64,000 nt of DNA from Bradyrhizobium sp. Rc3b. GTDB taxonomy: Bacteria; Pseudomonadota; Alphaproteobacteria; Rhizobiales; Xanthobacteraceae. Location: NCBI RefSeq assembly GCF_900114915.1, contig NZ_FOUS01000004.1, positions 489,034 through 553,033 on the forward strand, in the 5' to 3' direction. The position numbers were made by a program, and so were the translations under genes. Of the stretch, positions 52,646 to 61,530 are shown piece by piece. Below the pieces are notes generated by a model. The model searched no databases. It was given only the letters and a program-made list of their open reading frames with translations, and was not told the origin of the DNA. How positions within the stretch are numbered: position 1 is the first letter of the stretch; every line of letters begins with the position of its first letter.

Positions 52646-53472
52646 TGGCCGCAAACGCCTTTGCCCTGCATGAGCCGCTTCGAGAGCGCGAGACCGCGCG
52701 CTGGGGCGCATCGGCGGCGGTGATCGTGGCGTTGCACATCGCCGCCGCACTGCTGGCGATGAATTGGATCAGGTCGCAGCCCGAGCAAGGTGTCAACATG
52801 CCGGCGATCCTCATCGACATGACGCCGGAGACATCGGCGCCGCCGTCGACACCGCTCGATATCGCGCCGGGCCCCGTGATGGAGCAGGCGGATGCGTCGC
52901 CGCCGGAGCCGATGCAGCAGCAGGCCGTTGAAGAGACGATCGCGCCGACGCCGCCGCAGGAAAAGCCGGACGTGGTTGCGCCGCCGGAGCAGAAGCTGGA
53001 GCCGGCTCCGCCGAAGCCCGAGCCGGTGCAAGTCGCGCCCGTGGAGAAGCCGGCACCGGCAAAGCCTCGGGTGGTACGTCCCGATGCTCGGAAGCCGTCG
53101 GATGCGCCGCCCGCGCCGCGCACCAGCGCGCCGCCACGTGCCGAGCGCCAGGCTCCGCTGGCATCCGCCGTGAGTGCCGGCTCAGTTGCTTCGGCGATGG
53201 CAACCTATTATCAGCGCGTGCGCGCGCACCTCATGCGCTTCCACCAGTATCCGACGAGTGCGAATGGTCAGAGGGGCGTGGTCAAGCTGAGCTTCACGCT
53301 CGGCCGTGGCGGTCAGGTGCTGTCCAGCCGCCTCGGGGGCTCTTCGGGTGTGGCGGTGCTCGATGCCCAGGCCATGGCCATGGTGCGTCAGGCCCAGCCA
53401 TTCCCGCCGGTGCCGTCCGAAATCAATTATGCGACGATTCCCATCAACGTGGGCGTCGCGTTTGGTAATTGA
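52645..53472 (+). CDS. tonB: TonB energy-transducing protein
   Basis: A 275-residue protein with an N-terminal membrane anchor (SAAVIVALHIAAALLAMNW), a long Pro/Glu/Lys-rich periplasmic spacer (about residues 50-175) and a C-terminal TonB domain (RVRAHLMRFHQYPTSANGQR, then LGRGGQVLSSRLGGSSG). It contacts the TonB box of the haem receptor. The one-base start overlap with exbD shows coupling. It is the last gene of the haem operon. Confidence 0.93.
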   Translation: MAANAFALHEPLRERETARWGASAAVIVALHIAAALLAMNWIRSQPEQGVNMPAILIDMTPETSAPPSTPLDIAPGPVMEQADASPPEPMQQQAVEETIAPTPPQEKPDVVAPPEQKLEPAPPKPEPVQVAPVEKPAPAKPRVVRPDARKPSDAPPAPRTSAPPRAERQAPLASAVSAGSVASAMATYYQRVRAHLMRFHQYPTSANGQRGVVKLSFTLGRGGQVLSSRLGGSSGVAVLDAQAMAMVRQAQPFPPVPSEINYATIPINVGVAFGN

Positions 53473-53483
53473 TTTGCGACGAA

Positions 53484-53512
53484 CTCCTCCCCCGCGCGAA
53501 GCGGGAGAGGAG
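53484..53512. terminator. Hairpin between tonB and the phytase-like gene
   Basis: CTCCTCCCCCGC / GCGGGAGAGGAG with one mismatch and a 5-base loop, in the 52-base gap between convergent genes. Confidence 0.55.
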
Positions 53513-53524
53513 CATAGCGTCAGC

Positions 53525-54880
53525 CTATTTCGCCTTCAGGAAGTCCGCGACTTCGAGCAGCATGAACTCGTCGTCGTCGGCCTTGTTGGGATCGCGGCTG
53601 GAGGAGAACGGCAGATTGTTGTCGTTGCCGACGATGATGTGGGTGTCGTCGACGCGATCGACGTTCTCGATGGTGAAGAACGGGAAGGTGTAGACGCCGT
53701 CGTTGAGCGGCTTCCTCGCCTTCTTGTCGGGATCCCTGATCTTCATCAGGTCGATATAGCCGATCTTGCGCACGGGCTTGCCGACATTGGCTTCGGTGAG
53801 CTCGATCTTGTAGATGCGCTTGAACTTGGCGAGATCCGGAAAACAGGTCTCGCCGCGGGTGCCTTGCGGGCAGGCCTTGTCGGCGGTGCCTTCGCCGTTG
53901 TCGCGCTCGATGATGAGGCCGGAGGCCTGATCGATCATGTTGAAATCGCCGATGGCGTTGCCGTTCTGCTCGAACACATACTGCCAGTAGCGGCCGGTGA
54001 ATTTTTCCGCGGCGACGTCGAATTCGAGGATGCGGGAGGCTTCCTTGCCGTCGACCTTCTCCCAGTCCTTTTTCTCAGCATCCCACAGCGGTCCCTCGAG
54101 CAGGCCGTAGAGGAATTTGCCGTCCTTGGAGGACGCAAAGCCCTCATAGCCCTTGGAGCGGCGGAGGTTGACGTTGGTGTAGGTTGCGCCCGGCGCGCCC
54201 GGCGTTGCCACGGCCCAATTGTCCGGCGACCGCACCGGCTTGCCGTCGGCAACCGTATCGAACACGGCCAGGATCTTGCCTGACTTGTCGGCCTTCAGGA
54301 TGTAGGGGCCGAACTCGTCGCCGATCCAGAAGGTATCGCCGATGATCTGGAAGCCTTCGGTGTCGAAGTCGGAGCCGGTGAGATAGCGCCTCTCGGTGTC
54401 CTCGTGCACGATGCGGAACGGGACCTTTTTGTCGGGGTCGTGCAGGAAGATCGTCTCCTGACGATCGATCTTGCCGCTCGCCCAATCCATCTTGTAGCGG
54501 TTCAAATACAGCATCGAATCCGGCGAGTTGGCGCGCGCGCCCATGCCGTTGTCGGTGATGACCCAGAAGCTGCCATCGGGCATGGTCTTGATGCCGGAAT
54601 GGCCCTGCAGCGGCTGGCCCTTGAACGGCAGCGACACGCCGGTCGCGCGCTCATAGGACTTGCCCATCACGGTGCCGAGCGCGTCGACCCGCTTGCCGGT
54701 GGTGTATTTCCCCGAAGTCTTGAGATCGGCGGGGGCGTCGGCGGGGGCGTCGATGAACGTTGCGGCCGGCATCACCACGTGGCCGGCGAGCTTGGCGGGG
54801 AATTCACCTTCGCTCTGCGCGAGCGCTGGGCTCGCGGCGAGAATGATCGTTGCGACGGTGCTGAAAAAAGTCGCGCGCAT
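53525..54880 (-). CDS. Phytase-like esterase-type secreted protein
   Basis: A 451-residue secreted protein (signal ending AASPALAQ). The domain matches the esterase-like-of-phytase (phytase-like) family: HSGIKTMPDGSFWVITDNG, RYLTGSDFDTEGFQIIGDTF, GDEFGPYILKADKSGK and late FTIENVDRVDDTHIIVGND. A beta-propeller is expected. The substrate is unknown; family names derive from weak similarity to phytases. GGAG 6 bases before the ATG. Confidence 0.85.
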   Translation of the reverse strand: MRATFFSTVATIILAASPALAQSEGEFPAKLAGHVVMPAATFIDAPADAPADLKTSGKYTTGKRVDALGTVMGKSYERATGVSLPFKGQPLQGHSGIKTMPDGSFWVITDNGMGARANSPDSMLYLNRYKMDWASGKIDRQETIFLHDPDKKVPFRIVHEDTERRYLTGSDFDTEGFQIIGDTFWIGDEFGPYILKADKSGKILAVFDTVADGKPVRSPDNWAVATPGAPGATYTNVNLRRSKGYEGFASSKDGKFLYGLLEGPLWDAEKKDWEKVDGKEASRILEFDVAAEKFTGRYWQYVFEQNGNAIGDFNMIDQASGLIIERDNGEGTADKACPQGTRGETCFPDLAKFKRIYKIELTEANVGKPVRKIGYIDLMKIRDPDKKARKPLNDGVYTFPFFTIENVDRVDDTHIIVGNDNNLPFSSSRDPNKADDDEFMLLEVADFLKAK

Positions 54881-54965
54881 GTGCGTCTCCTGTTGGCGGA
54901 CGCACGCCTTATGCTGTCAGCGTGTTGCAGTTTTGTGAAACCGGGCCAAACGCCGCAGCCGCGAT

Positions 54966-55868
54966 CTACTCCTTTACCGCGCCGGTCAGCGAGGACACGT
55001 AGTAGTCCACGAACAGCGAGTAGAAGATCGCGACCGGCAGCGATCCCAGCAGCGAGCCAGCCATCAGCGCACCCCACTGATAGACGTCGCCGGTGACGAG
55101 CTCGGTCAGGATCGCAACCGGCACGGTCTTGTTGGCGCCGCTCTGGATAAAGGCGAGCGCGTAGATGAACTCGTTCCAGGACAGCGTGAAGGAGAAGATG
55201 CCGGCCGAGATCAGCCCAGGCACCGCCAGCGGCAGCGTGATCCGCCGCAGGATCTGGAGGCGTGTTGCGCCGTCCACCAGCGCGCATTCCTCGAGCTCAT
55301 AGGGGATCGACTTGAAGTAGCCGATCAGCAGCCAGGTGCAGAACGGCACCAGGAAGGTCGGATAGACCAGGACCAGCGCCAGCGGCGAGTCGAACAGGCC
55401 GAACTGCACCACGACGGTGGCGAGCGGAATGAACAGGATCGACGGCGGCACGAGATAGGCGAGATAAATGCCAAGGCCCACATAAGGACTGCCGCGGAAG
55501 CGCAAGCGCTCGATTGCATAGGCGGCAAGCGTGCTCGCGATCAGGGACAGCGTGGTCGAGCCGATCGCCACCAGCATCGTCGTCTTGAGCCAGCGCGGAT
55601 AGGCAGTGTCGAACAGCAGATGCTTGATGTGGGCAAGCGTCGGCGAGGAGATCCAGAACGGATTGTGATCCTTGTAGTTCATCAGCTCCGCGTTCGGCTT
55701 GAACGAGGTGATCGCCATCCAGTAAAATGGGAACAGCAGGATCAGCACGAAGCAGCCGAGCGGCAGATAGATCATCATCAGCCGCCGCAGCCCGGAATCC
55801 CAGGCCATGGTGTCGGGTGCCGCTTTCGCGTCGGCGACGGCGGAGCTTTGCGCGACGGTGTCAGTCAT
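54966..55868 (-). CDS. Sugar-type ABC permease, MalG-like (second system)
   Basis: A 300-residue permease with six membrane segments. The EAA motif is LEECALVDGATRLQILRRI, followed by the Pro-Gly turn and LSWNEFIYALAF. It is the last of the dehydrogenase-SBP-permease-permease row and overlaps the preceding permease gene by 8 bases. No ATPase gene is near. Confidence 0.9.
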   Translation of the reverse strand: MTDTVAQSSAVADAKAAPDTMAWDSGLRRLMMIYLPLGCFVLILLFPFYWMAITSFKPNAELMNYKDHNPFWISSPTLAHIKHLLFDTAYPRWLKTTMLVAIGSTTLSLIASTLAAYAIERLRFRGSPYVGLGIYLAYLVPPSILFIPLATVVVQFGLFDSPLALVLVYPTFLVPFCTWLLIGYFKSIPYELEECALVDGATRLQILRRITLPLAVPGLISAGIFSFTLSWNEFIYALAFIQSGANKTVPVAILTELVTGDVYQWGALMAGSLLGSLPVAIFYSLFVDYYVSSLTGAVKE

Positions 55869-56817
55869 TGGCCTCTCCCTGCTGCCATTTGCGGCGCGCC
55901 AGGCCGAAATAGGAGAACAGCGTCGCGAATATCAGGAACGGGATCATCGACACCGCGATCGCCGCACCTTCGCCGAGCTCGCCGCCGGCGATGCCGCGCT
56001 GAAACGCCAGCGTCGCCAGCAGATGGGTCGAGTTGACGGGTCCGCCGCGGGTGATGGCGTAGACCAGCTGGAAGTCGGTGAAGGTGAAGATGATCGAGAA
56101 TGTCATGACGATGGCGAGGATCGGCATCATCATCGGGAAGGTGATGTAGCGGAAACGCTGCCAGGCGCTGGCGCCGTCGAGCATCGCGGCCTCGTAGAGC
56201 GAGGGTGAGATGGTCTGCAGACCCGCCAGCAGCGAGATCGCGACGAAGGGAATGCCGCGCCAGATGTTGGCGGCGATCAGCGAGAAGCGCGCCGGCCAGG
56301 GCGAGCCGAGGAAGTCGACATTGCCCGACCGCCAGTGCAGCACGTCGACCAGCAAATAGGAGATGATCGAGAATTGCGGATCGTAGATCCACCAGAACGC
56401 CAGCGCCGAGAGCACGGTCGGGACGATCCAGGGCAAGAGGATGATCGCACGCAGGATGCTCTTGAACGGAAAATGGTTGTTGAGCAGCAGCGCGAGCCAG
56501 AAGCCGAGCGCGAACTTCCCGAAGGTGGCGATGCCCGTATAGACCACGCTGTAGAACACTGCGTTCCACCACAGGGGATCGGTGAGCAGATACTGGAAAT
56601 TCTCCAGGCCCACGAAGACGCCGCGACGGCCGATCGTGGTGTCAGTGAAGGCGAGCCAGATGCCGAGGCCGAGCGGGTAGGTCAGGAACACCGAGAGCAG
56701 CCCGATCGCGGGCGCCAGGCACATCACGATCAGGAACGGCTTGTAGTCGAACAGCCGCACCAGCCAGTTCGGTTGCCGCTGGGCAAGTGCGGGAGAGGAG
56801 ACTGTCGTCACGGACAT
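55861..56817 (-). CDS. Sugar-type ABC permease, MalF-like (second system)
   Basis: A 318-residue permease with six hydrophobic segments. The EAA loop is LYEAAMLDGASAWQRFRYIT and the later VYAITRGGPVNSTHLLATL is the MalF-type signature. It is downstream of the binding-protein gene, with a palindromic repeat between them. Confidence 0.9.
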   Translation of the reverse strand: MSVTTVSSPALAQRQPNWLVRLFDYKPFLIVMCLAPAIGLLSVFLTYPLGLGIWLAFTDTTIGRRGVFVGLENFQYLLTDPLWWNAVFYSVVYTGIATFGKFALGFWLALLLNNHFPFKSILRAIILLPWIVPTVLSALAFWWIYDPQFSIISYLLVDVLHWRSGNVDFLGSPWPARFSLIAANIWRGIPFVAISLLAGLQTISPSLYEAAMLDGASAWQRFRYITFPMMMPILAIVMTFSIIFTFTDFQLVYAITRGGPVNSTHLLATLAFQRGIAGGELGEGAAIAVSMIPFLIFATLFSYFGLARRKWQQGEAND

Positions 56818-56851
56818 TAATGTGTTGTCCTATCGTTGAACGTCACTACAT

Positions 56852-56938
56852 CGTCATTGCGAGCGAAGCGAAGCAATCCAGTCTGTCGCCACGGCTGCAG
56901 TCTGGATTGCTTCGTCGCAAGTGCTCCTCGCAATGACG
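56852..56938. repeat. Intergenic palindromic repeat (CGTCATTGCGAG type)
   Basis: Arms CGTCATTGCGAG and CTCGCAATGACG surround AGCAATCCAG / CTGGATTGCT-type inner arms. A common Bradyrhizobium-type repeat from memory. It lies within an ABC operon, between the binding-protein stop and the permease start. Confidence 0.7.
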
Positions 56939-56957
56939 ACGGTTCTATCGTCGCGCG

Positions 56958-58304
56958 TTACCGCTGCCGCCGGAAATACCGCTTGCAGCGCTGCTCGGCT
57001 TCCGCGGCGGCGGCCTCTGGCGTGGCCGCACCGGTCGCAACGGACGCGCACATCTGAATGAGCACGTAGTCGGCGCTGACGGCTCCGGTCGCCGTCGAGA
57101 TCGGGCCCTTGTAGCCGTCATAGTAAGTGCTGTTCATCGTGTCCTTGAACAGCTTCACCTTGGGATCCTGCGACCACACCGCGGCCTCGGCATAGGCGGC
57201 GAGCGGCTGCGACCAGTAGCCGGAGTTGGCGTTGAGCCAGGGCTCGTACTGGTCCTTTTCCAGCATGTATTGCAGGAAGGCCTTTGCGGCGTTGGGGTAC
57301 GGGCTGTGCTTGAACACCATGGCATTGAGGGTCAGGCCCGCCATCGGAGAGACCTTGGCCAGGCCCTTGGGCAGCAGCTGATGCTCGCTGTCCTCGGCGA
57401 TCGCCTTGGTCGCCGGGTCGTTCTTGAGCGAGAAGTACAGCGAGACGCCGTTGGCGGTCAGGGAGATCTCCTGCGAGGAATAGGCGCGGTTGTTGCTGAC
57501 GTCGTTCCACGACGGCGTGCCGGCGATGAAGGTCGGGTAGACCTGCTTGACCCAGTTCAGCGCCGCGATGGTCTCCTTGCTGTTGATGACGACATTGCCT
57601 TCCTCGTCGAGCAGGGAAGCATTGTGCGACCACAGCGACCAATTGGCGAAGCCGTTGCCATCGCCCTTGGCGTTGCCGAGCGCGAAGCCGGCCGGCTTGC
57701 CGGCCTTGTGCAGCTTCTGGCACAGGTCGATGATTCCGGCATGGTCTTCCGGCACCTTGTCGAAGCCGACCGATTGCAGGATCGACTTGCGGTAGATCAG
57801 GGGCCCCGCAGTTGCACCGAACGGCAGGCCGATCCAGGCGTCGCTCTTGTTCTTCTTGCCGTAGCGCTGCGCAAGCGGCAGCCAGCCGCCATAGCGCTTG
57901 CCGACATAATCGGCGACGTCGGTCAGCTCGATCAGCTTGTCGACGTAGATGTGGGGGGCGTCGGAGAAGCCGATGATGATGTCGGGGCCGGCGCCGGAGT
58001 TCGAGGTCACCGCGGTCTGCTGGTTGATGTCCTCCCAGCCGACGAAATCGACCTTGACCTCGACGCCGGTCTCCTTGGTGAACTTTGCTGCATTGGCACG
58101 GAACACGTCCTCGTCGGCCTGGACGAAGCGCACCGGGCGCAGCATGCGCAGCGATGCGCCCTTCTCGATCTCGAGCTTGGGTGCCGCCACGTCGGCGGCC
58201 TTGATTGTCGATGATGTTGTTTGCGCTGCAGCACCGGTGGCCGCGAGCGTTGCAGCGGATAGGCCCAGCGCCAAGGCATCACGACGTGTGATGTCGTTCC
58301 TCAT
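56958..58304 (-). CDS. ABC transporter solute-binding protein (second system)
   Basis: A 448-residue periplasmic protein. The N terminus MRNDITRRDALALGLSAATL has a twin-Arg pattern, so Tat export is possible. The mature part reads SLRMLRPVRFVQADEDVFR and GPDIIIGFSDAPHIYVDKL, a CUT1-type extracellular solute-binding protein. GGGAGG lies 5 bases before the ATG. It sits between a 2-hydroxyacid dehydrogenase and two permeases; substrate unknown. Confidence 0.88.
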   Translation of the reverse strand: MRNDITRRDALALGLSAATLAATGAAAQTTSSTIKAADVAAPKLEIEKGASLRMLRPVRFVQADEDVFRANAAKFTKETGVEVKVDFVGWEDINQQTAVTSNSGAGPDIIIGFSDAPHIYVDKLIELTDVADYVGKRYGGWLPLAQRYGKKNKSDAWIGLPFGATAGPLIYRKSILQSVGFDKVPEDHAGIIDLCQKLHKAGKPAGFALGNAKGDGNGFANWSLWSHNASLLDEEGNVVINSKETIAALNWVKQVYPTFIAGTPSWNDVSNNRAYSSQEISLTANGVSLYFSLKNDPATKAIAEDSEHQLLPKGLAKVSPMAGLTLNAMVFKHSPYPNAAKAFLQYMLEKDQYEPWLNANSGYWSQPLAAYAEAAVWSQDPKVKLFKDTMNSTYYDGYKGPISTATGAVSADYVLIQMCASVATGAATPEAAAAEAEQRCKRYFRRQR

Positions 58305-58324
58305 CAGTACCTCCCTATGATGTT

Positions 58325-58354
58325 CCCTTCCCGGCGTTGATCGCCGGTGAAGGG
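58325..58354 (-). terminator. Hairpin between the dehydrogenase and binding-protein genes
   Basis: CCCTTC and GAAGGG outer arms with CCGGCG / CGCCGG inner arms and a 5-base loop, one bulged T. It lies 34 bases after the dehydrogenase gene end and 20 bases before the binding-protein start. It may attenuate or stabilise the transcript. Confidence 0.45.
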
Positions 58355-58388
58355 CCGTTCGGTCGTTGGCGCCTCGGGCGCCGGCCGC

Positions 58389-59432
58389 CTAGCTGTTCGG
58401 CCCGCGATCCATGCTGACGGGTTGCCAGCGGCGGAGCGTGGTGTCTTGCAGCACCGACGGATTGACGCAGCTTACCGGCCACATGCCCTGAAGCACCAGT
58501 GACAATTCGTAGCCCACGCGGCGCTTGCGTGCCTCGTCAAACCGTGCCGAGGCCGAGGCGACGTGGGCGGTCAGCGTCACGTTCTCCATGCCGAGCAGGG
58601 GATTGTTGTGCGAGGGCGGTTCCTTCTCCAGCACGTCGAGCGCGGCGTGCGCGATCCAGCCCTCCTGCAGCGCCTTGATCAGGCTCTCCTCGTCCACGGT
58701 TGCGCCGCGCCCGGTATTGATGAAGATCGAACCCTTCTTCATCTGCCGAAAGTGCTTCTCGGTCAGCATGTGATGCACCTCGGGCCTTGCCGGGGCATGC
58801 ATCGAGACGAAGTCGGATTGCGACAGCACCTCGTTCAGCGTCGCCGGGATCACGCCGTGGTCGTACATCAGCGTTTCCTGGATGAAGGGATCGTAGGCCA
58901 TCATGCGCAGGCCGAACGGCGCCGCGCGTTTCGCAACTGCACGCGCGACGCGGCCGAACGAGACGAAGCCGAGCGTCTGGCCCATCAGCCTCGGGACCTT
59001 GAGCAGCGCTGGCCGGCCCTCCGCCCAGCGGCCGTCACGCACCATGCGGTCCTGCTCGATCAGGCGGCGGAAGCCGGCGAGCAGCAGCATCATGGCGTGA
59101 TCGGCGACCTCTTCGATGAAGGTGTCCGGAATGTTGGTGACGGGAATGCCGCGCGCGGTGGCAGCCTTGACGTCGACGCTGTCGACGCCGACTGAGCCGA
59201 GCGTGATGACCTTGCAGGTCTGCAAGCTGTCGATGATGGTCTTGGTGATCGGGATGCCCTTGGCATAGATGGCGTCCGCGGTCTTTGCTGCGGCGATGAA
59301 GCCGGCCTCGTCGGCGGGAGCCTCGATGATCTCGGCGTCGATCGGATCGAGCGCCTCGCGCTCAAAGGAATAGTCGCTGCCCGCGACCGTGAAGCTCGCG
59401 CCCTTCGGCGTCACCACCCTGTATTTCGGCAT
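58389..59432 (-). CDS. D-isomer-specific 2-hydroxyacid dehydrogenase
   Basis: A 347-residue NAD(P)-dependent oxidoreductase of the SerA/CtBP superfamily. The catalytic region shows FINTGRGATVDEESLIKAL (Arg), ALDVLEKEPPSHNNPL (Glu) and LTAHVASASA (His). The dinucleotide motif is atypical, LGFVSFGRVARAVA, with two of three Gly replaced. It is upstream of the ABC cluster with GGGAG before its ATG, so it may oxidise or reduce the imported hydroxyacid. Confidence 0.88.
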   Translation of the reverse strand: MPKYRVVTPKGASFTVAGSDYSFEREALDPIDAEIIEAPADEAGFIAAAKTADAIYAKGIPITKTIIDSLQTCKVITLGSVGVDSVDVKAATARGIPVTNIPDTFIEEVADHAMMLLLAGFRRLIEQDRMVRDGRWAEGRPALLKVPRLMGQTLGFVSFGRVARAVAKRAAPFGLRMMAYDPFIQETLMYDHGVIPATLNEVLSQSDFVSMHAPARPEVHHMLTEKHFRQMKKGSIFINTGRGATVDEESLIKALQEGWIAHAALDVLEKEPPSHNNPLLGMENVTLTAHVASASARFDEARKRRVGYELSLVLQGMWPVSCVNPSVLQDTTLRRWQPVSMDRGPNS

Positions 59433-59690
59433 TTTCTCGCTCCCGATTTGGTTTGTCGGTTCTTGTTGTGACCCGCCTCCGCGGGCGGGCCTTTGCGTCT
59501 TTTACGCGAAATCGGAGCGGTCGCGTACAATCGTCGGTTGCCGGTGCGGGGATAAATTGCCGCTTTTTGCGGCTGCGTCCGGGCTTCTACGGAGGCACGT
59601 AAGTAACTTGCTAAGGCTCTCTCCCTAAAAGTTGTTTCGATTTCGATCGATCTGTCGCGCGCCCATATCCCATTATTGCCGGAGCTAATC

Positions 59691-61376
59691 GTGAAGTTGA
59701 GCAATCTGAAGATCGCCCCGAAGCTCGGCATCCTTGTCGGCGTCACCTTGTTCGGCCTGTGCATCTCCGGCGTCCTCGCCGGCTATCTGATGAAGCGCGA
59801 GATGGTGAATGCGCGCATCGATCAGGCCAAGGCGATCGTCGAGCTGGCACGCAACTATGCGGGCGCTCTGAAGAAGCGCGTCGACGCCGGCGAGCTGACG
59901 AAGGACGCGGCCATGGCCGAGCTTCGCCGCTACGGCAATTCGATGACCTACGACAACGGCGCGGGCTATCTGTTCGGTACATCGTACGAAGGCATCACGC
60001 AGCTCGCGCCGGATCCCAAGCAGATCGGCACCAATCGCATGGATGTCGTGACCAACGGCCGCAAGCTGTCCGTCGAGCTGATGGACGGCGTCAAGGCCAA
60101 CGGTTCGATCCTGCTGCATTATGAATATATGAAGCCCGGTCAGCCGACGCCGATCCGCAAGATCGGCTACGCGGTGGCGGTGCCCGGCTTCGACATGTAT
60201 CTCGGCACCGGCGCTTATCTCGACGACATCGACGCCAAGATGGGCCCGGTCTATTGGCTGCTCGGCTTTGCCATGCTCGGCATTTTCGTTGTCGCCGGCA
60301 GCGTTGCCTGGCTGATCGGCCGCGGCATCAGCCGCCCGCTGGCGCTGCTCGGCGCCCGCATGAAGGATCTCGCCGACGGCAAGCTCGAGGGCGACATACC
60401 CGGCGTTGGCCGCGGCGACGAGGTCGGCGCGATGGCCTCCACCGTCCAGATCTTCAAGGACAACGCGGTCCGCATCCGCGACCTCGAAAGGACCGAAGCC
60501 GATGCCAAGGAGCGCGTCGCGGCCGAACGTCGCAGCGCGATGGAGGGCATCGCCAGCGACTTCGAACGCAGCGTCAACGGCATCGTCCGCTCGGTCTCCT
60601 CGGCCGCGGCCGGCATGCAGACGACGGCGCAGTCGATGACCGCGACCGCCAGCGACGCCTCCTCGCGCGCGGCGACGGTCGGCGCTGCCTCGCAAAAAGC
60701 CTCCGGCAATGTCGGCACCGTCGCGGCGGCCGCCGAAGAGCTGTCGAGCTCGGTTGCGGAAATCTCCCGCCAGGTCACGCGCTCGACCGAAGTCGCCAGC
60801 CGCGCCGTCAGCGACGCCGAGCGTACCAACGCCACCGTGCAGGTGCTTTCGACCGGCGCCGAGAAGATCGGCGAAGTCGTCAAGCTGATCCATTCGATCG
60901 CCGCGCAGACCAATCTGCTCGCGCTCAACGCCACCATCGAGGCGGCACGCGCCGGTGAATCCGGCCGCGGATTCGCGGTCGTCGCCTCCGAGGTCAAGGC
61001 GCTCGCCAACCAGACCGCCAAGGCGACCGAGGAGATCTCCGCGCAGGTCGCGGCGATGCAGACCTCGACCAGCGACGCGGTCACGGCCATCTCCGGCATC
61101 ACCCAGACTATCGCCGAGATGAGCGAGATCACCGCCGGCATTTCCGCCTCGATCGAGCAGCAGGGCGAGGCGACCCGCGAGATCGCCCGCAACATCCAGT
61201 CGGTCGCGGCCGGCTCCAGCGAGATCAACGCCCATATCGGCAGCGTCACCTCCGCAGCGGAAGCGACCGGCACCGCGGCCGCCGACGTGCTCTCCAACGC
61301 CCGCGAGCTGGACAATCAGTCCGGCGCGCTGCGCAGCGCCGTCGACGGCTTCCTCGCCAAGGTGCGCGCGGCGTAG
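59691..61376 (+). CDS. Methyl-accepting chemotaxis protein with Cache domain
   Basis: A 561-residue chemoreceptor. One membrane helix ([19 protein letters not shown]) precedes a single-Cache periplasmic domain (about 35-185), then a second helix, a HAMP domain ([20 protein letters not shown]) and the signalling domain with [20 protein letters not shown]. The tip region is canonical. GTG at 59691 has GGAG 6 bases upstream; the TTG at 59676 is less likely. Ligand unknown. No other che genes are in the window. Confidence 0.92.
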   Translation: MKLSNLKIAPKLGILVGVTLFGLCISGVLAGYLMKREMVNARIDQAKAIVELARNYAGALKKRVDAGELTKDAAMAELRRYGNSMTYDNGAGYLFGTSYEGITQLAPDPKQIGTNRMDVVTNGRKLSVELMDGVKANGSILLHYEYMKPGQPTPIRKIGYAVAVPGFDMYLGTGAYLDDIDAKMGPVYWLLGFAMLGIFVVAGSVAWLIGRGISRPLALLGARMKDLADGKLEGDIPGVGRGDEVGAMASTVQIFKDNAVRIRDLERTEADAKERVAAERRSAMEGIASDFERSVNGIVRSVSSAAAGMQTTAQSMTATASDASSRAATVGAASQKASGNVGTVAAAAEELSSSVAEISRQVTRSTEVASRAVSDAERTNATVQVLSTGAEKIGEVVKLIHSIAAQTNLLALNATIEAARAGESGRGFAVVASEVKALANQTAKATEEISAQVAAMQTSTSDAVTAISGITQTIAEMSEITAGISASIEQQGEATREIARNIQSVAAGSSEINAHIGSVTSAAEATGTAAADVLSNARELDNQSGALRSAVDGFLAKVRAA

Positions 61377-61392
61377 ATTCTTGCACTGAATT

Positions 61393-61484
61393 CGTAGGGT
61401 GGGCAAAGGCGCGCAAGCGCCGTGCCCACCTTTCTTTTTAGTTCGCTGACACTCGTGGGCACGCTTCGCTTTGCCCACCCTACG
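61393..61484. repeat. Intergenic palindromic repeat (CGTAGGGTGGGCAAAG type)
   Basis: Arms CGTAGGGTGGGCAAAG and CTTTGCCCACCCTACG with inner GTGCCCACC / GTGGGCAC. A common Bradyrhizobium-type repeat from memory. It lies between convergent genes and may terminate both. Confidence 0.7.
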
Positions 61485-61530
61485 AGAGCCGTGTCCCGGC
61501 TCAGCGCCGCGTCCGGGACACGAGACCGTC

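Noticed and set aside
59685..61478. Long open frame antisense to the chemoreceptor
   Set aside because: Gly/Asp/Arg-rich shadow of a clear chemoreceptor, without a ribosome site or recognisable family.
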